From NCBI GenBank assembly GCA_035610365.1, contig CM069432.1, positions 2,728,001 to 2,792,000 of the forward strand: a stretch of DNA of 64,000 nucleotides. The letters are read 5' to 3'. The DNA is from Aquatica leii. Its lineage: Eukaryota > Arthropoda > Insecta > Coleoptera > Lampyridae. This document shows, piece by piece, positions 55,848-64,000 of this stretch (positions are counted from its first letter, which is position 1; every line of letters begins with the position of its first letter). Both the position numbers and the translations under genes were made by a program. Under the pieces are notes generated by a model that worked only from the letters and a program-made list of their open reading frames with translations, was not told the origin of the DNA and did not search any database.

Positions 55848-56564
55848 GTGTTGATCCAAGAGTACGAAGATGTTTTCGCGCTGGAGAGTGGCTCCAAAGG
55901 AAGAACTAACGTTGTGAAACATAAAATTAATACCAGAGACGCTCGGCCGATACGAAAACATCCACGCAGACTTCCTTTGACGAAAAGAGAAGAAGCCAAA
56001 CAAATAATTACGGATATGGAGAGAGAAGGCGTGATTGAACCTTCAAGTAGCCCATGGGCATCCCCAGTGGTACTCGTAAAGAAGAAGGATGGATCAACGA
56101 GATTTTGCGTAGACTACAGGCAGCTAAACGACGTGACCAAAAAGGACAGCTACCCTTTACCCAGAATTGACGATACGCTAGACACCCTGTCAGGATCCCA
56201 GTGGTTTTCTATGTTAGATTTAAAGAGTGGATACTGGCAGGTAGGCCTGTGTAACGCTCCTGCAACGTTCGAGCGTTTGATGGAGACCATCTTGCGCGGG
56301 TTGTCTTGGAAGACGTGCTTGGTTTACCTGGACGACGTGATCGTGGTTGGAAGGTCGTTTGAAGAACACTTGAACAACTTGAAGGAAGTGTTCCAGCGAT
56401 TACGTGGGGCTAACCTCAAACTGAGCCCAAAGAAGTGCCACGTATTTAAGGAGGAAGTCCAATACCTTGGCCACGTCGTATCTAGAGATGGAGTAAGGGC
56501 TGACCCAGACAAAATCCGAGCAGTGCAAGCATGGCCAAGACCGATCGACAAACATCTGGTCTAA
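55848..56564 (+). pseudogene. Element 2 reverse transcriptase with an in-frame deletion
   Basis: HKINTRDARPIRKHPRRLP, GVIEPSSSPWASPVVLVKKK, RFCVDYRQLNDVT, SMLDLKSGYWQV, then directly GLCNAPATFERL: roughly 25-30 residues (the TAF..MPF segment) are missing in frame. The catalytic LVYLDDVIVVG and the CHVFKEEVQYLGHVV segment follow. A stop at 56562-56564 interrupts the connection domain, which continues in the same frame. The deletion removes part of the palm and should inactivate the enzyme. Confidence 0.88.
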
Positions 56565-57116
56565 AGTTTCCTTGGGTTGTGCACTTATTATAGAAGATTT
56601 GTACCCGGATTTTCCAATATTGCCAAACCATTGACAAAATTAACCGAAGAAAAAGCAGAATTTAATTGGAATGAAGACTGCGAAAATTCTTTTAATCAAC
56701 TAAAACAAGCCCTAGTCACTTCGCCGATTCTGAGTTATCCAAGGGAAGATGGAAAATTTGTTTTGGATACCGACGCAAGCAATCTGGCCATAGGCGCGGT
56801 CCTTTTGCAGGTTCAAGATGTACAAGAAAAGGTTATCGCGTACTTTAGCAAGGTTTTATCCAGGCCAGAAAGGAATTATTGCGTGACTAGGAGGGAGCTG
56901 TTAGCAGTCGTTAAGTCCATCGAACATTTTTACAAGTATTTGTATGGACGAAAATTTTTACTGAGAACAGACCACGCCGCTTTAAAATGGCTACTGCAGT
57001 TCCGTAACCCAGAAGGACAAGTAGCAAGATGGATCGAGAGACTGCAAGAGTATGACTATGACACAGAACACCGTGCCGGAAGCAGTCATCGGAACGCTGA
57101 TGCCTTGTCCAGATGA
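56565..57116 (+). pseudogene. Element 2 RNase H
   Basis: Same frame as the reverse transcriptase. Begins SFLGLCTYYRRFVPGFSN (connection), then FVLDTDASNLAIGAVL, TRRELLAVVKSIEHF, FLLRTDHAALKWL and HRNADALSR, giving the Asp-Glu-Asp-Asp set of a Ty3-type RNase H. It ends at a TGA replacing an Arg codon (57114-57116); the frame goes on past it. Confidence 0.9.
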
Positions 57117-57527
57117 CCATGTCCGGCGGACTGCAGCCATTGTTCGCGACTGGAAGAAAAAGTCGAATGCTTCCGGAGAACTGCTATGGTTGATGATGAG
57201 TGGAAACCTGAGCAGTTACGTCGCGAACAAGAAGACGATCCTGAAATAAGACTACTCCTAGACTGGAAAGAAAGCGGGCAACGACCAACCTGGGAAGAAG
57301 TGAGTGCTTTGGGCAGAAATATCAAAGCGTACTGGGCGCAGTGGGACAGACTACAGTTGGTAGTGCCAAAGACCAGGGTGCCAGAAGTGTTGAAGCAAAA
57401 GACGTTGGGCAAAGTGCGAGAACGATTCTACAGGATAAACTGCAAAGAGGACGTCATGAAATGGTGCCGTAAATGCATAGTCTGTGCATCAGCAAATGGT
57501 CCAGCGAAAAACGCAAAGCACCTATGA
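57117..57527 (+). pseudogene. Element 2 integrase zinc-binding region, deleted
   Basis: Reads PCPADCSHCSRLEEK, a spacer with MVDDEWKPEQLRREQEDDPE, LQLVVPKTRVPEVLKQ, then jumps to KTLGKVRERFY and CRKCIVCASANGP. The paired histidines of the HHCC zinc finger are missing because of an in-frame deletion; the cysteine pair remains. It ends by a frameshift at the start of the catalytic core frame. Confidence 0.8.
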
Positions 57528-59272
57528 AACAATACAACGTAGGAAGCCCTTTGGAAAGAGTAGCGATTGACATCGCAGGGCCGTTCCCAGAATCTGATTC
57601 GGGAAATAAATACTTCCTGGTGGCGATGGATTATTTCACGAAATGGACGGAGGCTTACGCCATACCCAATCAGGAAGCAGCTACAGTCGCAGACGTATTA
57701 GTAAAGGAGTTTTTCTGCCGGTTTGGAGTTTCGTTAGAATTACACTCCGATCAAGGCCGCAATTTTGAGTCTGGGCTGTTTCAAGCAGTTTGCCGACTGT
57801 TAGGAATTAAGAAGACTAGGACTACGCTTCTCCATCCTCAATCTGACGGCATGGTTGAACGGATGAATCGAACAATGGGCAAGTACTTAGCCAAGGTAGT
57901 GTCCGAACACCAAAGAGACTGGGATCAGCACTTGCACCTTTTCCTAATGGCATACCGATCATCCGTTCACGAAAGCACAAGCCAAACACCATCCTGTGTA
58001 ACGCTCGGTCGTGAAATACGATTGCCATGCGACCTTCAATTTGGACGAAGACCGGAAGAGGAAGTCGCTGGAGAAGATTACGTCAGCAAGCTGGCCAAGA
58101 GGCTAGACGAAGTACATGAAAAGGCCCGTAAAAACACACTAATTGCCAGCGACAGGATGAAAACAAGATATGACGCCAAAGCGCAAAATGGTGGGTTTCA
58201 ACCTAGCGATATGGTCTGGTTGTATAATCCTCAAAGGAGACGTGGTTTGTCGCCGAAGCTGCAAAGGCAATGGGAGGACCCCTATAAATTCGTGCAGCGT
58301 ATTAACGACGTCATATATCGCATCCGAAAACCGCCCAGAGGCAAGCCAAAAGTGGTCCACGTCGATCGTCTAGCCCCGTTTGCTGGCGATAATCACAATA
58401 CGCAAGTTCAGGTCCGAACCAGAGTAATAAGTAGCAGAACCCGGAATCCAATCGAAGAAATGGAGTTCGAGAAGTTTATGAACTTATACGGAGGTTCTGG
58501 AAAAGCTAGGTTCGGAGCTACCACCGAGGAACAACAAGACCTGTTCCAGACACAAAAAGATTATGCCATCGCACATTGCGTGAGCGCATATCTTGACATG
58601 TCCAAAGGGGTTGCAGTCGTGTTTAAAAAGAAGTTTGAGCAGCTAGATGAATTACGAAGACAGCAACCGGCAGTCGGAAAAGTTTTAGGACTACGTGGTG
58701 ACGGACGCTTCGTTTTCTATCTGGTCACCAAGAAATACTCACCTGTCAAGCCGTTATACAAAGATCTGTGGCGAACATTATGGAGTCTCAAGAGAGAAAT
58801 GGAGTTCCATCATGTTAAGAAATTGGCAGTACCCAAGGTTGGTTGTGGCTTAGATCAACTGAATTGGAGCACAGTTCGAAACATGTTGGAGGTCGTCTTC
58901 CGAGGAACAGGCATTCAAGTGTTGGTCTGTAGTTACCAACCAAGGAGAATATTGGGTCAGGAAAAGTCCATTGACTGTTACTTTTATGGTCAAGGAAATT
59001 GCCGAAATGGAGGAAGCTGCCGCTATCGCCACGATCCTTTTTACCGGTGTCGCATCCAGTCTCCTGTTCTGGGACAGAACAGTCCTAAGAAGGAGGCAGT
59101 GAAACGTTCGAGAAATTATCTGCAAATTCAAGAGCCTTCTGGAAGTTGTTACCCATCTTCTAGAAGATATATCGAAAGATATGGAACACTCCAGAAGGAT
59201 TCGCAGATCGTAGGTCAGTTATTGCTGGAATGCGAATGCAGCAGTGTTAAGAAGATTATCAAGTGGAAATAA
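57528..59272 (+). CDS. Element 2 integrase fused to an OARD1/TARG1-like macro domain and a CCCH zinc finger
   Basis: The longest open frame in the window (599 codons counted from the ATG at 57473; the gypsy frame enters at about 57528). The integrase core has the D-D-E set in VAIDIAGPFPES, LHSDQGRNFES and DGMVERMNRTMGK, and a C-terminal domain with FQPSDMVWLYNPQRR. From about codon 343 it reads a macro domain: DYAIAHCVSAYLDMSKGVAV, VFKKKF, FYLVTKKYSPVKP and KVGCGLDQLNWSTVRNM. Lys420 and Asp461 sit where human OARD1/TARG1 has its catalytic Lys84 and Asp125 (positions from memory), with the same spacing of 41. A CCCH finger follows at about codons 500-520 (C-x7-C-x5-C-x3-H: CYFYGQGNCRNGGSC, RYRH). 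The frame runs through the polypurine tract and stops 173 bp inside the 3' LTR. The macro domain is predicted, not shown, to remove ADP-ribose from proteins. Confidence 0.9.
59086..59099 (+). promoter_or_regulatory. Polypurine tract of element 2
   Basis: AAGAAGGAGGCAG lies directly before the 3' LTR start, the usual plus-strand priming site. It overlaps the coding frame. Confidence 0.7.
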
Positions 59273-59532
59273 ATCGTTAGCACGCGTGTGTCTACATAAA
59301 TATACCGAGAATAATCGTGTACGTGATTTTTAGCGTAAACAAGTGTGAAGCTATCCGAGGACCTTATCTTATCTTCTTGTAAGTGATATAAATTATAGTG
59401 TAAGTGTTATTATTAAATATTATTAGATTTTATTAGTTCGGTTAATTTAAAAGTGTACATATTTCTAGAATAAGTAAACATAATTTTTAGTCGTTATAAA
59501 TAAATTAGTTTTTAATAAATAAATACGCAACA
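59100..59532 (+). repeat. 3' LTR of element 2
   Basis: 433 bp, same ends as the 5' LTR. It lacks the 25-bp TATA-containing block and has 4 extra bases near 59.39 kb. AATAAATAAATA near its end could serve polyadenylation. Confidence 0.92.
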
Positions 59533-59700
59533 ATATTAATTATTTCTATACAACTTTTGTATTGTTATTGTTTTTTATATGATATGTTTTTTATTTAATT
59601 ATATTATTAAAATAAACTACAGCATGAACTGTTATTATAAACATATGCTTATTTATTAACATTTTATTAACGCAAAAGTAATACCTAAATAATTATCATT
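59533..59700 (+). repeat. 3' continuation of Tc1-like copy T4
   Basis: After the ATAT duplication the sequence continues TAATTA, matching the stop codon context of T1 (ACAAAATATTAATTAGCC). The extent of T4 beyond this is unknown. Confidence 0.5.
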
Positions 59701-62409
59701 AAAATAAAAATAATATTAATGAATACGAAAATGTCATTATGATACTCATTAATAAGTGAAATATTTAACCGCCTTAACAAAAAAAAGAATGTGACTATGT
59801 GAACAAAAATTTAAATAAATTATATTATATTGGCACAAATATTTATTCTTACACCGGAAAATTCTGTTTGATAGTATCATTTATATTTAAACGAAATTAA
59901 AGTATAAAAGTTTCACTTTATTTATGAATAATTTTGCACATACAGCGAAATATTAATAGTACCTATGTAAAATTGTTTTTATAAAATCAGTAATTAGATT
60001 ATTATTTACAATTTACCTTAATTTTATACGTTCAAAATTTTAGTATCAATAAGTATGTATCTAAAATTATAGAAAGAAATGTGTGTTTTTTTAATCGCAT
60101 AAAAATATAAATACGGTCTTAAAAATAATACTATTTTTTTATGGTTTGAGAAATACATGTAAAATTTAGTAATGGTAATCCTTTTTTTATTTACAAGACA
60201 AAAAGACATAACCTCAAGGTATATTTACAAGTATAAATACTGGTAATACTATTAGAATGTGACTGAAAATGCGGTAATGTTCATTTTAGGGACATTTCCA
60301 ATTACTATGGCTGTACTTCAAAATGGTATTTAATTTAAATACTATTTTGTTTTAAAAGAGTTATACTGGTTTATTTTTCTTTGCCGATATGTTTACATTT
60401 TTTGTTGTTTAAAACTAGTACAAATACAAAAAGCATAGAATCACAATGCGAACAGTTCCATAAATTGTTTTGTAAATATCTAGGTCTGTTTGAAATGTCC
60501 TAAAATAGTATGTACAGTTTGTATTTCGGAAAATGCAATATTCTATTAACCTGTATTGATACAATGCTCATTATCAGGTTTTTTGGCACAATATTGCCAA
60601 ATCGTAATTCTAACGTCAATTATCTGCGGATCTATTTTAATCGCGCTACACAAAACTTGCTTCTGGCCATAATTTACTTTAAAAAGATGTGTTTTAATTT
60701 GATGTAATATTTTTTTGTCAATCAAGCTTATTAAATTGATCCATCCGCGATCTGATGTTTGAGCTCGTATAGCAAAATACTTTGATGACAACACCAATAT
60801 TTTTGTTGTTTCTCAAGACAGTTTTTCTGTTAATCTCTATAGATAATAGTGTTTGTGTTGTGTTGTAAACTGTGTTTTCAAACTTCAGTTGAAAACAAAA
60901 CAACATGTAAAATTATAATAATAATACAAAACTATAAAAAATTTTAATGCAAAAATAAAACTTGTATATTATACATATAATAATAAAACTAAAATATCAA
61001 GATAAAAAAACGAGTAAGTATACTTGAATGTACTTGACAAAATCGAAAACGTAGAAAACCAACAAAAGCTCCAGAAGATCAACTTAAACTAAATTTTAAA
61101 TAAAAACAATTTCAATTGCAAAGAGAAAAAAATTATGTCGGAGCTGATAATAAAAAACTAAAAAACATACATTAATAACAACAAATCCTAAATTTGTTAC
61201 TACCTTAATATACAAATTCAGAAAAAACTAAATATATAAGATAAAACAAAAAAGTTTGTTGCTAAATTAACACATTGATTAACTCTTTTTACAAAAAAAC
61301 AGTAATTATTAGACCAAAACAAGTATTTAAATAGCTATCAAACTTTTGCTTTATATTTTTAAACAAAACCATTTAGTTTGAAATACTAATTTATCTGATT
61401 CTGTTTCCGGAAGTATGAATAGATAAACGGTAAAGATGAATGCATTCAAATAAATAAATGGGGATATAAAACTTAATGGTGCATTTGAAACATGATAATC
61501 ATGACATTTTGTATAGTAGATGCCTAATTATTTCAGTTGTAATACATCATTTACATTTTTTACACAACGTTTTGGAAAACATATTCGCATGTCTCGTATT
61601 ACTGTTAGGGGACCGTTCGAATAAGTCACCCTTCAAATGTTGTCTTTCTGTTATGTTAATTTTACCTCAAAATGTAGCAAATAAGTAGTATTCTATTACT
61701 TTTTTTTTTAGAAAAATTTGATACTGTACATCTGCTATACTGTTATTCTATATTTCATTAAACTTTAATAACGGATAAAGTTTTAAAACCTCATATAGGA
61801 AACCAAAAGTACGTTCAACGTTTCATAAAAAAAATAGAAATATCTGAACCAGAAAACGAAATTTTCAAGCACAGCAGATAATTACATAATATCACAAAGA
61901 AAACAAATGCATAAAAATATTGAACTTTAGTTGTGATGTATTATTTTATTATTAAAATCCAATAAAACCAAAAATTTAAGCTACCAAATGATTTAATATT
62001 TCTTAAAATATGTAGTGGAAGACTTTGATTTAAAACACTAGTGTAGTATTTATTTATTTATTTATTTTCTATGTAATATAAATAGGCAAAAAGAACCCAA
62101 CATAGTTGTGATTAAATAAATTTTTTTAAAAATGAATAAAAAGGAAACTGAAAACAACATCCTTTTATAATAAACAAAAAAAAATAAAACAAATTTTCAT
62201 CATAAATATTACAAATAAAAAAAACAAGTATAATGTATAAGCAATAAAATAATATCCCTTAATACGTATGTACTATTATGGCACAAAAAATAGAACAGTA
62301 AAAAAAACAAGGAAAAAAAATTAATTAAATTAAATTACAGTGTGAATGAACATCAAATAATAAATAACATAAATAGTTATAGATAATTACGTAAATAAGT
62401 ATTAAGAAT
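59701..62409. other. AT-rich stretch without recognisable genes
   Basis: Chance frames under 90 codons only; an ATTT microsatellite occurs at about 62047-62069. No transposon motif was recognised. Confidence 0.5.
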
Positions 62410-62835
62410 GGAGAACTCACTATTTCAAAAATGCAGAATTTTTTCCAAATAAATCAGAAGTCTTTATACTTGCAGTTGTTTCGGCTACACGGAAGTCGAA
62501 CAGCGGACTGTATTTTATGTGTAAGAAAGGATGGGACTTCCGGTAGCAACTCACCGAATTATTAGTAAACTAACGAGAAAATTACTTACGTAACGTTCCT
62601 GAGTCTTCTGGCAAATCGGGAGCGCACAACCACCCAAACCCGTGATAAATCAAGGCCTCGATTCACCCAGAAATGAGCGATTGCTCGACTTACCCGGATC
62701 TTACTTTTCCCTGGATAGTAGAGTTAATGTTGTATCCACAGCGACATATAGAAACTTCAAAATAGGGGACAGCAAGTCACAAAACCGAAACTGCAACTAG
62801 CGGAAAACTTAAATAGAAAAACACTCGCGCAAACA
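62410..62835 (-). repeat. Probable 3' LTR of the BEL/Pao element
   Basis: On the minus strand a purine-rich GGTGGGCGGTA precedes TGTTTGCGCGAGTG (from 62835 downwards), the usual start of BEL/Pao LTRs. The region is less AT-rich than its left neighbour. The distal end is only a guess; the partner LTR lies outside the window. Confidence 0.45.
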
Positions 62836-64000
62836 TACCGCCCACCTAAAATGAGCGATGCTGTTTTAAAGAAAATTAAAAAATATATAACAAGAATAAA
62901 ATAAAAAAAAATAAGGAAAAAAAAATCAGGTCCTGGAGGCGGGGCTAACCGCAAAAACGAGCGAGTGAGATGACCACCTGCTGTTTTAACGGTGGCTATC
63001 CGAGAGAGACCATCAGATACTGGCCGTAACGCAGTCACTCGACCAAATAACCATGACATTAGCGGTCGGTTGGAATCCTGAACAAGTACTATATCACCCA
63101 CTTGAAGATCGGGTTTATGTTAAAATCATTTTGTACGTTGAGTTAAGGTATGCAAATATTTAGCAGACCAGCGACGCCAAAAGTATTTTATTATGGTGTT
63201 TTGATGACGCCAGCGTTGTTTAAAAGTAAAGTGATTAGTATCCAGAAAGGAAGGAGAAGATAGCAAAGGCTCACCAATAAGAAAATGGCTTGGACTCAAA
63301 TAGTTTGCAGCTTCGGCGGGATCAGAGGAAAGGCCGCACAACGGACGGCTTCGATTTGAGAAAATATGGTACAAAACTCTTCAAATGTAAAGGCCGTGTT
63401 ACCAATTTTGCGATATAACAGACTTAATAGCGGCTTCCCAAAGTCCTCCAAGATCCATTGAATACTACAAAGTTAAAGACGTTCGCACAATAAATGATTG
63501 TTTTTTCGTAAAAAATCATAGAACTCATCAAGCTGTCTAGCTGCGCCAACAAAATTGCGGCCACAGTCCGATCTGATACGAGATGAACTTGTCTAAACAA
63601 GCAAAGAAAGCTTCTGTAGATAAAGACGAAGCAAACTCCAGATGAACAGTTTTGGTTGCGGTGCAGACAAACAAAAATAGATAGCTTTTTGTAGTACGAG
63701 ACAAACGAAGAGTATTAACCTCAACAACAAAAAGTCCTACATACTCTACGCCGGTTACGGTAAAAGCCCTTTTTGGGTTGACGCGATCCGCGGGCAAAAG
63801 CGCCATCGTTGGCTTGAACGTGTTAGCTCTAAAACGATTACAGGCCATGCATTGACGGATGCGCTTTCTCAGAAGACTACGCAGCGAAATGATTCAGAAT
63901 TTATTTTGTAATAAAGCTTGAACGGCCTGAGGACCAGAATGAAGAGGGGCGACATGATAGTATGAACACAAAAGAGCGGAGAGATGAACTTGCTGAGGTA
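62836..64000 (-). pseudogene. BEL/Pao integrase region, partial, runs off the window
   Basis: From the right edge leftwards: HHCC-type zinc segment (APLHSGPQAVQALLQNKF, RQCMACNRFR); core start MALLPADRVNPKRAF and TGVEYVGLF, where the usual first catalytic Asp (GVDYAGPF) is Glu; FVCTATKTVHLEFASSLST; the second Asp block as SDCGRNFVGAARQLDEF; GGLWEAAIKSVI with the Glu in another frame; TFEEFCTIFSQIEAV, then NYLSPSHFLIGEPLLSSPS and the C-terminal GDIVLVQDSNRPLMSWLFGR, DGLSRIATVKTAGG typical of BEL/Pao. Frames change at about 63100, 63380 and 63540. The rest of the element lies beyond 64000. Confidence 0.85.

Larger units (their letters stand above)
53147..59532 (+). mobile_element. Ty3/gypsy element 2 with a macro-domain-bearing polyprotein
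   Basis: LTRs at 53147-53600 and 59100-59532, TG...CA ends and a 4-bp target duplication ATAT (53143-53146 and 59533-59536) inside the 3' end of Tc1-like copy T4. The internal order is primer-binding site, gag, protease, reverse transcriptase, RNase H, integrase, macro domain, CCCH finger, polypurine tract. Several nonsense codons, a frameshift in gag and deletions in the reverse transcriptase and integrase zinc domain make this copy non-autonomous. LTRs differ by about ten substitutions and two indels by eye, so the insertion is fairly young. It is only distantly related to element 1. Confidence 0.92.

Noticed and set aside
57528..59272. Macro domain as a host OARD1 gene lying next to the retrotransposon
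   Set aside because: It is in the same uninterrupted frame as the integrase, has no intron or own promoter visible, and lies before the polypurine tract and 3' LTR.
46087..59532. Envelope-like gene in either gypsy element
   Set aside because: No open frame with signal peptide and membrane anchor follows pol in element 1, and the post-integrase region of element 2 is a macro domain and zinc finger.
62047..62069. ATTT tandem run as a functional repeat
   Set aside because: Short simple-sequence microsatellite typical of AT-rich DNA.

Overview
The window looks like a repeat island in an arthropod, most likely insect, genome. The DNA is strongly AT-rich. Every coding stretch I could recognise belongs to a transposable element or to a widespread TE-like protein family of arthropods, and most copies are broken by stops, frameshifts or later insertions. 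I found no convincing single-copy host gene, tRNA, rRNA or CRISPR array. All family calls come from reading translations and motifs by eye; no database search was run.

Layout: 0.2-2.4 kb, a decayed Tc1-like transposase (T1). 6.0-8.1 kb, a hAT (ZMYM1-like) remnant. 9.7-18.5 kb, an intron-bearing gene of an uncharacterised family (CxxC and YSDNC motifs), split first by a 2.5-kb DNA transposon with long imperfect terminal inverted repeats (10.03-12.53 kb) and then by a head-on pair of Penelope-like elements with a 12-bp target duplication (13.50-17.53 kb). 18.5-20.8 kb, a Ty3/gypsy remnant holding a 275-bp palindromic insertion with a hammerhead-ribozyme-like motif in each arm. 20.8-21.5 kb, a Helitron helicase fragment. 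21.6-23.3 kb, a second copy of the protein family carried by the 10-12.5 kb transposon. 26.8-29.3 kb, a minus-strand Tc1-like copy (T2) split by a complete hAT shell. 30.5-32.9 kb, Tc1-like copy T3 with an apparent intron. 34.2-35.7 kb, the 5' part of a LINE. 35.8 and 37.8-39.1 kb, Penelope fragments. 39.1-43.4 kb, a minus-strand Ty3/gypsy element.

45.5-59.6 kb is the clearest nested stack. One Tc1-like copy (T4) is cut by Ty3/gypsy element 1 (46087-52781, TSD TCTT) and again by Ty3/gypsy element 2 (53147-59532, TSD ATAT). Element 1 has gag and pol in different frames with a canonical A AAA AAC slippery heptamer at the junction. Element 2 carries, fused behind its integrase, a macro domain resembling the ADP-ribose hydrolase OARD1/TARG1, followed by a CCCH zinc finger. 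This is the most unusual gene in the window. From 62.4 kb to the end lies a minus-strand BEL/Pao integrase region that runs off the window.

Two themes stand out: (i) a retrotransposon with a captured ADP-ribosylation-reversing domain, and (ii) repeated hammerhead-like RNA motifs (five full copies and one half copy) in Penelope-type DNA, several of them as inverted pairs. Stretches not listed are AT-rich DNA in which I see nothing.
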